This document shows, piece by piece, positions 50,006 to 61,171 of a DNA stretch of 64,000 nucleotides (the stretch's first letter is position 1; each line of letters starts with the position of its first letter). The stretch covers positions 32,271,666 to 32,335,665 of the forward strand of contig NC_092579.1 of assembly GCF_037975245.1 (NCBI RefSeq). The letters run 5' to 3'. Both the position numbers and the translations under genes were made by a program. The notes beneath the pieces were generated by a model. It was not told where the DNA came from, made no database searches, and worked only from the letters and a program-made list of their open reading frames with translations. Origin of the DNA: Apostichopus japonicus. Taxonomy: Eukaryota; Echinodermata; Holothuroidea; Aspidochirotida; Stichopodidae.

Positions 50006-50314
50006 GGTTACATAACAGGCAACGTGTACGGCCAGCCGTTTGTGAGACACGAACTGAAGCCCAAGAGCGACGTCGCCTACCCAGCCGCCTCCACCAACTT
50101 CATCTACATCTACGACAACAAATTTGAGAAGAGCAGATACGAGTCACCGATCAAGATGTTGAACAGGAGGCAGGCAGAGGAGAAGACGAAATGGCTGAAC
50201 ACGCCAAACACATACTCCAAGGTGAAGGTAGCCCAAGAGTACGCCAACTGGGGAGAGGAAGGGGAAGACGAGGGCTACAAGACAAAGATACACCTGAGTA
50301 GTAGTGACATGTAA
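50006..50314 (+). CDS. Adducin exon, neck region, with alternative end
   Basis: After TTTGTTACAG the frame continues GYITGNVYGQPFV, then QAEEKTKWLNTPNTY, matching the adducin neck. Read straight on, it gives a Glu-rich tail and a TAA at 50,312-50,314. A GTGAAG donor after 50,221 (TACTCCAAG|GTGAAG) would instead join in phase to the exon at 51,495. Residues after that donor (KVKVAQEYANW, then GYKTK) still look like vertebrate adducin sequence, so a later noncanonical donor is also possible. A short isoform ending at 50,314 is an inference. Confidence 0.88.
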   Translation, partial: GYITGNVYGQPFVRHELKPKSDVAYPAASTNFIYIYDNKFEKSRYESPIKMLNRRQAEEKTKWLNTPNTYSKVKVAQEYANWGEEGEDEGYKTKIHLSSSDM

Positions 50315-50737
50315 TTGGTGGTAGGCACATCATCTGTTTGACAGAATCACCCGACACAATCCTTAATTTTGGGCAATTTGGGGACTTTGACAATTCAAGA
50401 CATCAAAGAGGCACTTGCCAAGGTGATGAAAATGTTTTGATTTTAGCACTTTCCAGAAACAAAAAAATATAAATCTAAAATGTCCTACAGATGGAATTAT
50501 CAGAAGTTAGTCATCCTTTGTTTGTTTGCTATTTATTTAGCAAATGTTTGATCTTTTCAGAGGGAGAACAAGGATAGAAGGGTTGTTGGGGGGAGGGGGA
50601 GGCGGGATTGTCACCATTCTGGACAATGTTAGTCATCCTTTGATTGGCTGAATAAATATCTATCTATAAATATCTATCTAATGTGATCCGGGGCGGTGAT
50701 TTGTTTCAAATATTGATGGGGTACATTTGCTTGGGTG

Positions 50738-51421
50738 CAGGTGCGTAGCAACTTTCATCCCCCAAATTGTTCTCGCGCTTTGTGATATTTTGTATATTAC
50801 TAACTAAGCGGAGCGCCACCATCGGTTGGCAAGCAGCGTACAAGAAAATTTCTGGTTTTGATAGCCCCCAGATCACCGAAAATGGCACTTCTCAGGCTTG
50901 AAAATGACCAACCAGATGTACACTTTTGCCTGAGAACCAAGTTTTTTCCAAATAGTTTTTTTTTCCATCCATTACCTATTTTAAGATTGACACCAGTCAC
51001 ACATCATGTTGGACCTCATTGCATCTCCTGTGGATCATTGCTTTTGTAGGTAATACTACGTAACGGCCCAAAATACCCGTCAGCCCCACTTTTCAAGGTT
51101 TTAAAGCCCATTATTTGTTCAGAATTTGAATAAAAAATTCACTTCAAACATGCCCATAATGTTGCACAAAATATCATCTATGGACAACCAATATATAGAA
51201 AAAAAACCTTCAACCCCTAACAGACCTGTCAAAATTGCACGAGTAGAGGGAAGTATGATGAAGAATGTTGGTCAGGGAAGTTTCGAAAATTCAGACACAG
51301 TTAATGATATTAAAACCTCTTATAACAGCTACTATAAAACTTCCATATCATAAAAAAAAAATACAAAAAAAAAATTGAGGGGGGGAGCGGTCTCCCCCTT
51401 CGCCCCCTGGCTACGCTCCTG
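50738..51421. mobile_element. Candidate hAT-like nonautonomous element in intron
   Basis: The left end begins CAGGTGCGTAGC and the right end finishes GGCTACGCTCCTG, imperfect inverted repeats of about 13 bp in the CAGGnGCGTAGC style common at hAT-type MITE ends. No 8-bp target duplication is visible, so the ends may belong to different or decayed copies. An A-rich and G-rich patch lies at 51,351-51,395. It lies between the adducin exons at 50,006 and 51,495. Confidence 0.42.
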
Positions 51422-51494
51422 CGGTTAGAAATCTTGTAGGAAACAGGCCAAATGGAAACCCAGTAACTCTTCTCTCTGGTTACATTTTTCACAG

Positions 51495-51596
51495 TGGGTA
51501 GGTGACAAGGACCCCAAGAGTGGTGATGCAGGCGCTATCACCGATCCACAACAGTTTGCAAGACAGGGACAAGGTCATAAGGAGTACAAGAAGAAG
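51495..51596 (+). CDS. Adducin exon, neck region (34 codons)
   Basis: Between TTTTTCACAG and AAG|GTTAAA the frame reads WVGDKDPKSGDAG, then TDPQQFARQGQGHKEYKKK. It corresponds to the NPNQFVPL...EVRNK part of vertebrate adducins. The phase-0 exit joins it to IRQERFGDK in the next exon, recreating the conserved KIREQN-like block. Confidence 0.8.
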
Positions 51597-52447
51597 GTTA
51601 AACTGTACGTTGATGACGTTATACACTGTTATTTCTAATTGATTGTTTTATTTTTGTTATTTTTCACCACTTTCTCCTTCCTCTCACTTCTTTCCCATTT
51701 TTTCGCCTTTCCCCTAATTCGGTCTTCCGAGGAGTGAATGATGTATCTGGTATGTTATAGAAAAAGTGGTAAAAAAAAAAAGATAATGTAAAAGTGTATC
51801 AGTGGGTGTTGCCCTGGATTCGTTGAAGCGGACTCCGCACGTAGGTAGGGTTCTCCCCTTGGAGGGAGCGGACTCCCCATTTAGGGAGCCATTTCCACAT
51901 GTAGGGAGGGTTCACCCAAGAAAGTTTTTTAAGATGTGGTATTTACTACTTTTGTATTTTTATGGTAGGTTGAAGTGGGTGGGTGTATATTTCCTCACGC
52001 CCCCGACCCCCTTCCCACCCAGGATCATTTTACACACAGCAGACCCTTAGCCAGCCTCAAAAATTTGCTGTGAGAACTTTAAACATTCTTAAATCTCTCC
52101 TCCTTAGTATCACTCTTCAATGTCCTCTTAGTGTTATGTTATGTGTCTTCTTAGTGCTATGTTATGTGTTCTGTCATTCTGACATCTTTGATAGATGTCC
52201 CAAAGAGTGTCTGCCGGTGAAGTTTCCGTAACCATATTACCCAGAAATGAAAATTTGATGAGGTCACACCTGCATCCAACAGAACGAGGCATTTAGCACT
52301 CATGCCACATGCTCCTTGCAGCTGGTGCCAGGACCGCGGTGGCAAAAGGCATGAATTTTTAATGCCTCATCCTTAATGGCAGAGAGACTATGAATAGAAG
52401 TGTTATAATGTTACCAACGAGGATGTTGTCTACTCTTTGAATTTCAG

Positions 52448-52540
52448 ATTAGGCAAGAGCGTTTTGGGGATAAGACACACCCTGGACCCATCTCTGAAGT
52501 TCTGGCAGGTATAACTTATGGAGATGCTTGCAGAACACAG
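52448..52540 (+). CDS. Adducin exon, KIREQN-like block (31 codons)
   Basis: After ATTTCAG the frame reads IRQERFGDKTHPGPISEVLAG and ends at ACACAG|GTGCGT, giving 93 bases in phase 0. An earlier donor (GCAG|GTATAA, after 52,508) is possible. It matches the IREQN...GPQSQLLAG segment of adducins. The Lys-rich MARCKS-like tail expected at the C terminus was not found in the remaining window. Confidence 0.72.
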
Positions 52541-55500
52541 GTGCGTTGGAATTTTCCTTGTCTCTGGCCCCCCTACCTTCCATTCTTCTCCCCACCCCCC
52601 ACCCCCTCTGCATTTATCTATTAAGTCCACATTCTTAAAGGATATCTCTTGTTTTAGATTATGAAGAGCAGAGCCACCCACCTATTTCTGTTTATAGATT
52701 GTTTATGATTTGCATACTAGTATAAAGTATACCGACTAAGTTCAGTAGTATGTCAGCTGATAAGGCTTTTTGTTTCATGGACAAGACCGTAATAAGTTGG
52801 TGTAGGGTTATATAGCAGTTGTACGGGTATGCTACTGTAGACAAGGACAGAATAAAGCGCCCTCGCTACCTGTTGTGTTCTAACGCGTCTCATACCAGCA
52901 CAACAGTGTCCTGTTTCATTGAAGCTTTTACACTGGTTCGAGAGTAAACCACTTGTATCAGCCCGATGACCCTCTAATAATATTGTAAACATTGATCAAG
53001 ATCTAATAATATGGTAAAGTTTGATCAAGGTACCAGTTTACTTAAGAATAGAAAGTCTTTTTTTTTCTGTCTGTAGTTAGGTAATAGCTTGGCTGGCCTA
53101 TCCCCCAATCCCAACACTTATTTTTATGTTATTTGATTAAGCATTATCTTGACCGCACCTACCAATGGGCTGCCAAAGACTTAAGTATCCTTGCTTAGAA
53201 AAATTGTAAAAATCTTCATCATTAATCCAAAACAAGCACTAAGTAATAGAAAGAGAGAAAATAAAAGGAAGGGGGGGGGGCAATTTTGTTTTATCAATGT
53301 GCCTGGTGTGACAGTCGTTAGGATACGATTCATGTGTACTTATTAAAGTGTGGTGAAAATGACGGATGGTCTCCACATTCCTGCCGTTAGGTTCTATGTA
53401 AGTAATATCAGTGAATGTACCACAAGAAAGTACATGAGCTACAGGGAAAAGTTGAGATATTAGCCCTCCTCCCACCACCCCTGCACTCCACCCAGTAAAA
53501 TGTGTGGGTAAATTGACACTGAAGCTAGTAATTGGACATGCCACTGGAGTTGCACTTCATGTTAAAATCAATAGGTTGAACAAACTTCCATTGATAAGAT
53601 CGAATTAATTGATCAATCTCAACTTACTGAAGCCAGCTTACTCGGAAACAAATATCTTTCAGTTATGGCTTGTTTTGATATTCTTCATTAATGATTACAC
53701 AAAGTGATTGGTTTTAAGTGTAGAAATCATGTCACCTTTTATGTGAGTCATAAATCAATGCTTTGCTTTACTTTTGTTGGTGAACTCGGTTTGATCAGTG
53801 CTGTTCTACCCAACCTCTACCCCCACCTATCCCCACCCCCCAAATTGCAGTTGTTTTCGGATCGGTTTGACTAGACTCACATGTTTGAAAGACTTGCCTG
53901 CAGCTTTTGTTTACTTTTCAATTGAGTGTTTTGTTTTGAATTTATTTTTGAAGTGATATTGTTTTCGTAAGCTTCACTTTCACCCTTTTTTGCATGAAAA
54001 AATGTTTTTATGGTAATGTGTGTATCTTTGCTGAACATCAGAAAGAAAAAAAATACAAGAAGATAATTTCATAATGAAACTATAGTTTAGAGAATTAATA
54101 CCCAAGAGATTCTCAAAGAATATTATTTTAGATTTGCCAGATTTTCTGAAAGCATCGGTTCTGATCCTGCCAGACTCTATGTTTATTGTTCAGTTAAAGT
54201 AGCATTCAGCTTGAAAAATCTCAATAAAACACCAAACCATGTATTCCATATCAAATACGAACATAATCGATGTGCAAATGATAGAAATTACACAAAGAGG
54301 AAGTTTTAACCTCCGACTATGTCCATATTAGCTGTTAGCGTTAGTCTTTACCATGTTTTTACTGTTTCTAGTTTTAGTGTTCGACTAACAAACAGTTTAA
54401 AACAAAAAAAATTTGGAAAAAAGTGCTCCTTTAATCTAAATTGCCTGCATGGAATATAGCTCCACTTTTAGTCAAATTACAGTAGTGCATGTCACCTTTA
54501 AACCCTGTCATTCTTCAATCTCCTTAAACTAGATCCCCCAAAATTGCTTGACTTTCTCTCCAAACTACGATGTTGCCTCGACCAAAAAGAGGGGAGAAAG
54601 GAGAAACTGTTTTCTTTCTTAATTCAGCCATCTTTTTGGGCATTTGCTACAATGATGTGATTTTGCTGTGACGTTGTCACAACTTGTCACAACGTGTCAC
54701 AAGTCTGTATTTACTCTGTCGTTGTCGTTGATGTTGTTGCAAGTTTTGGTTTCCTTCCTCACTCGGTCGACCAGGATGCGCCACTGTCGGATTCTCGTGA
54801 CGGTATGTAACCAGGCCAACAGGAATAGGAAATAAATTTAATAACAAAACAAGGACAATAGCGCATCTTGGGAATAAAAGCAACCGAAATATCATCATTT
54901 TGTCACGGTGGATTTATATTGCAGACTTGAGGTTTCTGTATTATCTATGAGGACATTATTAGAACAAACATCAGTAGCAACTGAAGTTCTCTCTCACCCT
55001 GTTTACTTCATCCATTTTCATTTTTCTTGGTGGTGAAGGGTGATGGGTGTGGGGAAGTGGGGGGTTAAATGCCACCCTGAATATTTAAAATATGCAAAAT
55101 TCTTAAAACCACAGAAAGATCAAATGTAAGAGAGGATCAAGATGTCTTACTTGACTTTTCATATAGCAGAAGGGACAGAGGTGATCAGGCTAATTAGCCA
55201 TGTGAAGTTGCACCTCTTTGGGCGTGGGTCGGAGGGGGAGAAATACACCAAGGGTTTCGTACAGAAATATTGCATAATATTGCCTTCACCTGGTGGTAAT
55301 TAGAATTGAATGAAAAGTGTAGTACGTTAAATGCTACTTCACAAAATTGATTGATCTTTTAGCTTTCAATTCAGGCTTCGTCTCTGAAATGCTCTCTCAA
55401 CCGATTCTCCATTCAGTGATAAAAGGACATCTGGATTCAACTTTAAGTCTCTGCTTGTTTGTTTGTTTCTGTCCTCTCTAAATATGAAAGTCTCAATATC

Positions 55501-56200
55501 TGTCCCATCCATGTTTTGCCATGCCAAGCTAGTAGCTACTTGACCCGACTCAACTTATTTTCTATGGTATCAATTTTTCTTTAAATCCATTCGGATATGG
55601 GTATTTTGAGTTTTTCATACGACGTAAACACAAACAAAAATGTTGGTCATGAATAGCACACAGCTCCTCTGTTTTTACTTACATTTCAAAACTGAGTAAA
55701 TCGGTTGGTTTTATAACTTGCCTCGTAGTTGTGTTCTGATGAATATCCTTCATTGTTTGTACTTACTTTCATGTGATATTTAGGTATAAAGCCCCATTAT
55801 GCCTTCCATTATAAACACGAACAAACTGTTCCCTAACCCTAGTTTGGTACCATTGTGTAGTTAATAAGCAGACAATCTTGTAGGTGCATTGTTTGCCAAA
55901 TATTTTGGCTGAATCTCAGAGAACGAGCGAGAATAGAAACCTCCAAAACATTATTATTCAGACCGTCCAGATGGAATGCATAGTGAGACTTTAACATCAA
56001 AGGACAAGATGTACAGTGACCTTTGAGTTAATGTTATATATTCTTTGATGGTATGATATTCCTTTTATTACCCTTATATTTCTTACATCATGGTGAAGCG
56101 TGTAAAACCTACCTTTATAATCCCCACCGGTTTCATACACAGTGTATCAAAGACTGGAACAGTATGAACTATCTTTTTAACTGTTTCCATTCATTTAGAA
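52541..56200. other. Noncoding stretch, no recognised gene
   Basis: This is intron-like sequence with mononucleotide runs (poly-G at 53,271-53,280) and CCCC-rich patches near 53,465 and 53,820. I found no further adducin exon, no integrase and no 3' LTR of the downstream retrotransposon. Confidence 0.5.
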
Positions 56201-56373
56201 GATAGTGTGCTTAACAGGTCCCATTGGCCCCAGTAAGCTTTTGCCGCCCTATCTAACCCACTAATCTGCTCCCAGGGAGGACGAGAACCACTCTCCTTCC
56301 AATTCAACACTGGCCCAATATTACTATCCTTTAGTTGGTACCCCCTGAGCTGCTCCTTGGTACAGCTCTCAAC

Positions 56374-56868
56374 CTAATTAGAGTCCGCCGTAACTATGTT
56401 ACATAACCCTGGGGTCTCTTTCGGAGGGTTGGCAGGCAATGCTCCGGAATGCACCATGGGGGGATCACTTCTCGACAAAGCGTCTGCATTGGCATGCACT
56501 CTGCCAGGCCTAGTTTCTATCTGAAAATCATATGTGCCCAGCACTTCCAGCCACCTAGCTACCTGACCCTCGGGGGATTTAAAGTTATACAACCAACGGA
56601 GGGAGCCATGATCCGTGCGTAACAAAAATTTCCTGCCATAAAGGTAGTGGCGGAAATTCTTAATAAAAGTTACAACAGCAAGAATTTCTCTACGTGTTAT
56701 GGAATACTTCTTTTCACTACTGCTTAGCGTAAGACTGGCATAGGCCGCAGGATGTTCTTCACCCCGAATGGTCTGAGACAACACAGCCCCTATTGCTGTA
56801 TTGCTAGCATCAGTATCAAGGATAAACATCTGACTAAAATTTGGGTAGGCTAATGCGGGAGCTGTCAT
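56374..56868 (-). pseudogene. Gypsy RNase H domain
   Basis: The frame carries FILDTDASNTAIGAVLSQ, YSITRREILAVV, LRTDHGSLRWLYNF and VHANADALSRS. These hold the DEDD residues of the RNase H that removes the RNA template. It joins the reverse transcriptase upstream through a segment (56,868-56,977) in another frame. Confidence 0.9.
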
Positions 56869-56977
56869 CAGTTTAGATTTCAGAGTCTGAAATCGTTCTT
56901 CACACTCCTCAGACCACAGAAACCTTTGGCCTTTCTTTGTTAGTGCATGTAGGGGACTGGCAATTTCTGCAAAGTTC

Positions 56978-57535
56978 CTAATAAATTTCCTGTAATAGGA
57001 ACACAGTCCCAGAAATCCCCTTAGTTGCTTCAGTACGTGTTGTGGGAGGGGGCCAATCTGTGATTACTTCGATCTTACTGGGATCGGTACCCACCCCGTG
57101 ATCAGAGACAATGTGACCTAAATACTTGACTTCCTTTTTGAGCAAGTCACACTTGGAAGGCTTAAGCTTCAACCCTGCCCCCTTAATCGGTCGAAAACTT
57201 CTCCTAGGCGTACTAAATGCTCCTCTATCGTGGTGGCATATATTATGATATCATCGATATATATAAGACATATTTGCCAATGTAACTCACGAAGTACCTG
57301 CTCCATTAATCTCTGAAAAGTGGCAGGGGCGTTGCACAATCCAAAAGGTAACACATTAAACTCATAAAGACCACTACCCATTGAGAAGGCTGTCTTCTCC
57401 CTGTCTCTACGGTCCATTTCGACTTGCCAGTACCCACTTTTTAGATCAAGGGTAGAAAACCACTTAGCCCCTGATAATGCATCTAAGCTATCATCTATCC
57501 TAGGCAATGGAAAGGCGTCTTTATTAGTAACGTCA
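56978..57535 (-). pseudogene. Gypsy reverse transcriptase domain
   Basis: Two abutting frames carry WFSTLDLKSGYWQVEM, KTAFSMGSGLYEFNVLPFG, NAPATFQRLM and CLIYIDDIIIYA (the YxDD catalytic motif), then KCDLLKKEVKYLGHIVS, the thumb. Frameshifts near 57,170 and near 57,005 and a stop near 57,540 separate it from neighbouring parts. Confidence 0.9.
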
Positions 57536-57537
57536 TT

Positions 57538-58302
57538 TTACCTACGATAGTCTATACAAAACCATAAAGAGCCAGCTTTCTTTTTCACTAGAACCACTGG
57601 GGAGGACCACGCACTCTTAGAAGGAAAAATGACGCCTTGCGTCAACATCTCATTCACTTCGGCCTGTGCTTCTACCTGTTTATGAAAGGGGAGTCTCCTA
57701 GAGAGCTGTCGGATTGGGGTTGCATCACCCGTATCAATGCAATGCTTAACCAACCCAATCCTTCCTAAGGGGTCACCTTCGCAAGAGAACACACTACGGT
57801 CATCCTGCAAAAACTGCCTCAAACGAATACGCTCACAATTGGGTACACCCTCCCCACTTCGATGGAGCAAATCTTCCATCTCGGCCGGTAACCCACTGGT
57901 ATAATTGTTCTCTACCTCATCTACCTCCACAACGTTGGCAATGGGGGAAACTATGCCTACATGGGTACCTTTGTACAATGTTACAGGATTCGAAGTACCA
58001 TTTAATAGTCTAATAGGGACAGTCCTTCTAGAAGTATCAACTAAAGCAAGTCCAACCATAACATGGCGGCTTTCAGGCACTCCAGGTTTAGTTTCCAGTA
58101 GGCCTGGCCCATTCAGCTTCCCCGGGGGCACTCCATACATCAATTCTAACACCCCTGACACCATAATCTCGCTCTCTGCAGGGATAAAGACTGTCTCAAC
58201 CAGTGCTACCCTAACTGGCTGATCCAGCGGAGTCTCACAAAGAGGAACAGCTAAGCGGGTCCTACCAACAAACAATAGGGGTTCACCTCCCAATTGTATC
58301 AA
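57538..58302 (-). pseudogene. Gypsy pol: linker and N-terminal RT part
   Basis: A 254-codon frame follows the protease. Its end reads CIDTGDATPIRQLSRRLP, then KSAWSSPVVLVKKKAGS and CIDYRR, the first reverse-transcriptase blocks. The upstream part is the poorly conserved spacer usual in this group. A TGA just after the protease (58,316) separates the two. Confidence 0.85.
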
Positions 58303-58314
58303 ACATTCATGTTC

Positions 58315-58596
58315 TCAAAAGTCAATTCCAAGTAAACCAGGGGCAGTGATACCGCCAACTAGGACTTGCACTGGAATCTTCAGGGTGTGAAATTTGAAGG
58401 TTAAGTTACATTTACCTTTTACTTGGAGTGGCCTACCATCAACATCGGCAAAACTGGCTCCCGTCTCAGTAAGTGGAGCCAAATTACCTGCAGAGCATAA
58501 ATGCTCCCATGTCTGAACACTAATGATGGTAGTACCAGCGCCAGTATCTACTAAAAAAGCAATCTCGGTATTAGAGATACATATATTTGCACACAA
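58315..58596 (-). pseudogene. Gypsy retropepsin-like protease
   Basis: The frame carries FLVDTGAGTTIIS, the aspartic protease active site (DTGA), and ends LLGIDF, the second hallmark of retropepsins. It would cut the Gag-Pol polyprotein. It is preceded in frame by a stop after the gag knuckle, at a position where readthrough or shifting is often used, although the stop may simply be damage. Confidence 0.88.
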
Positions 58597-58688
58597 AGCT
58601 CCCCCTGACTTGACCTTCTCCCCATTTCCAAAACGTTGCAGGGCTTCAATTTGCTCAGTCGAGGGGCACCCCTCATCCCCGACTGACT

Positions 58689-60024
58689 CTAGTTTCCCGA
58701 TCCCTGTCTACTTGGCTTAGAGGGACAGTACCGGCTAATGTGACCTAACTGCCCACACCTCCAACACTGCATGGGACCAGGCCCAGACCCAGTTAAAGGG
58801 GGTGGCGCTGGCGGACCTTGCTGAACAAATTGACTTAACCTAGCATTGTCCTCCAAACCTTTTCCCAATTGTACTTCCAGCCTATCCAATCTTTCAGTAA
58901 TTCCGCCAACCGTATCCGACGATGCCGAAACAGTATAGACAGAACGCCGGGGTTTCATCACTCCCTCTGCCTGGTCAATAGCCTCCACCTCAAGGGCAAG
59001 ATGCAGAGTATTTTCTATTGTCTTGGGTCTACCCCTTCGAACAACAATCCTAGCCAAGGGTGTAGGAACCGGGGGGGGGGGGGGGGGGGGGCTGGGGGGT
59101 GCCAGCCCCCAGTGAAAAATGTGGAGGGGCGGAAGTATCATTCCGCCCCCCCCCCCCCCCACTTCGCAAGTCAGAAAACCCCTTTTCATTTCCAAATGAG
59201 AAAAAAATCTCATTTGGAGCATCAAATTGCATCTAAGGCCAGGTGAAAATACAAAATTAAGTTTACAAAACGGAGTGGGTGTTGAAGTGTGCTATATTGC
59301 ACCAAATTGCATCTGAGACCACCTGGAAATGCAAACGGTCCCCCTCCCCTTAGACCCCTCCCCCAGGCTGGCCATCAATCTTCAGCCCCCCCACTCAAAA
59401 GTACCTTCCTACGCCACTGATCCTAGCATCCCTGTCACGTAAAGCACCCAAAAAAGACTCTAGAGCTAACTCGTCATGTGCTCGCATATCAAGGCCGGGA
59501 TAAGCCTCTATCACTTCCCGACGGATTGAAGAGCACAGCCCAGGTAAGGTCTCACCCTCTGCCCGTACTCTAGATCTTAATTTTGCCCTTCTAGCGCTAG
59601 TCAGGGCTGCTGGAGCAAAAAATCTAGAAAGTGCGTTTACAGTGGTCTCATAACTACCACGGTCTGTAGATGATAGTCCCATATATACCTCCTGGGCGTG
59701 CCCAGTTAACTTAGCTACCAGGATTTTTGATTTTTCTAATTCCGTCCACCCATTAATCTCCGCACAGACTGTAAAATGAGTCAGCTAATGATCCCACTTT
59801 CTTCTCCCATCATAACTATCTGGCATAATAATAGGTTTACGGAACGAGTCACCTAAGGCATTTGAATTACGAACCCCTCTGCCTGGCGAAGTACCCCTAT
59901 TATATAACCAATCCCTATCCCTGGTAAGATTAAATTGACAAACCTCAGCTTCTCTCTCCAGTGCCTCTATCTCGGCAATAAGCCTCTCCACAGAGTCCCC
60001 CTCGCTCTCTCGTCGTGCAGCCAT
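58689..60024 (-). pseudogene. Gypsy gag gene, split by a MITE
   Basis: Gag starts at 60,024 with MAARRESEGDSVERL and a Glu-rich, probably coiled-coil, segment. It breaks at 59,785 and resumes through TGHAQEVYMGLSS and LALESFLGALRDRDARI (59,682 onward). A 365-bp MITE plus target duplication then interrupts it, and it continues with VVRRGRPKTIENTL to the zinc knuckle CWRCGQLGHISRYC and a stop at 58,689. Removing the insert by eye restores a continuous ALRDRDARI-VVRRG reading. Confidence 0.85.
59055..59419. mobile_element. hAT-type MITE, 365 bp, with 8-bp target duplication
   Basis: ATCCTAGC flanks the element on both sides (59,047-59,054 and 59,420-59,427), an exact 8-bp duplication as hAT transposases make. 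The ends are inverted repeats: CAAGGGTGTAGGAACC on the left against CAGTGGCGTAGGAAGG for the right end read inward. There are poly-G and poly-C runs inside (59,071-59,090 and 59,144-59,160). No coding capacity. Confidence 0.88.
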
Positions 60025-60157
60025 CTCGCCTCCTTCCAGAAACCAGGCTTACTTAAAGGTAAAGAAACTTGGTATGATATTAAATTGTCAAAATACCATG
60101 GGGCTCCAAAGCCCTGCCAGCAAACTTGAAATAGGGAGGTGGGGTGACAAAAATAAT

Positions 60158-60173
60158 CCCACTTCTGACACCA
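60158..60173 (-). promoter_or_regulatory. Primer binding site for tRNA-Leu
   Basis: The plus strand reads CCCACTTCTGACACCA, which equals the 3' end of animal tRNA-Leu including CCA. The minus-strand element therefore has TGGTGTCAGAAGTGGG just inside its LTR, the normal place for priming minus-strand DNA synthesis. Five bases separate it from the LTR border. Confidence 0.85.
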
Positions 60174-60178
60174 ATTTC

Positions 60179-61171
60179 TGTAACGCCCTTGTACCCCGGC
60201 CGAGCGGTAGCGTGGGAAATCAGGCAGCTGGAGGCCACCTGATGTCAGGGCAGGGGAAGGGGGGAGGCGAAGACTTATGCTAGCAGGGCTTGAACCAATA
60301 CACAAAAAAGAGAGAAGAATATAGTTAAAGAGAACTGGGTCTCAAATCAACAATTTAATAGCTTAATTAACTTTAAACATACACTTAACAAAAATAAGGC
60401 AGTGACTTTCTGCCGTACACAAATATAAAAGCAAACAACGTTCCGGGCAGAGATTCAGTTTAAATAAATAACAAATACACTACATACCAGGGCGTGGGCA
60501 GCACGGCTCTTAAGAATCACGAGAGTGAATACCTGACACGTGGCGCCAACGGCAGACTAAAGAAATACTGCCTAATGTGGTCCCGCCCCGATTAACTTCT
60601 GCAATACCTCCGGGGAGAGCCTTAATTTGACCCTACCTCCGGAGTCTATAACATGCAAAGAAGCCAACCAGGACGGGAAATTATTAGTTGTACAATACAA
60701 AAGGAATCGCGCCCGGTAGTCAGCCCTCACTCCCGGACCCGCTCTCTAAAATAAATGAACCTTGCCTTTAAAATAATACTATACTCTAATTGCCGTGCTG
60801 CTCACCGCTGGTCTCCAGTTCTCTGCCCGAACTTCAACGAAATAAATTAAGTGTCCACAAAACAAAATACATAAGAAAAACAACGTCTTAATTAAACAAG
60901 GTAAAGAGAGCAAGTGAAAGTACAATAGATAAACGGTAAACAGAACAACTCGCGTAATAAAAGAGCGAATGCCTGGAATGCTGGTGATGGCAGACGACGG
61001 GGAGAGCGAAAGAGACCTGCATAATAAAACAAAAGTAAATGGAATGGTGAATGAATGGACAACAAATCGCAGGGTAAATTATTCAAACAAAACGGGAAAA
61101 CATATTCTTAGTAGCCCTGGGCGCATTCTAAATACGGGGTACACGCATCCCGAACAACCCAGGGCGTAACA
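60179..61171 (-). repeat. 5' LTR of the gypsy element (993 bp)
   Basis: On the minus strand it starts TGTTACGCCC at 61,171 and ends GGGCGTTACA at 60,179, a TG...CA pair with 10-bp imperfect inverted ends. It lies directly before the primer site. The second LTR is absent, so age cannot be estimated from LTR divergence. Confidence 0.8.

Larger units (their letters stand above)
56205..61171 (-). mobile_element. Ty3/gypsy retrotransposon, truncated, one LTR
   Basis: In minus-strand order: LTR (61,171-60,179), tRNA-Leu primer site, gag with a CCHC knuckle, aspartic protease, reverse transcriptase, RNase H, and a short linker reading GYQLKDSNIGP and PPWEQISG that normally precedes integrase. The sequence then loses similarity near 56,205: integrase and the 3' LTR are missing. 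Frames are broken by several shifts and stops. Protease before RT is the usual Ty3/gypsy order. It lies downstream of the last adducin exon seen and on the opposite strand. Confidence 0.88.

Noticed and set aside
50738-51421. Firm hAT element with target duplication
   Set aside because: The flanking 8-mers (CTTGGGTG and CGGTTAGA) do not match, so it is kept only as a low-confidence candidate.
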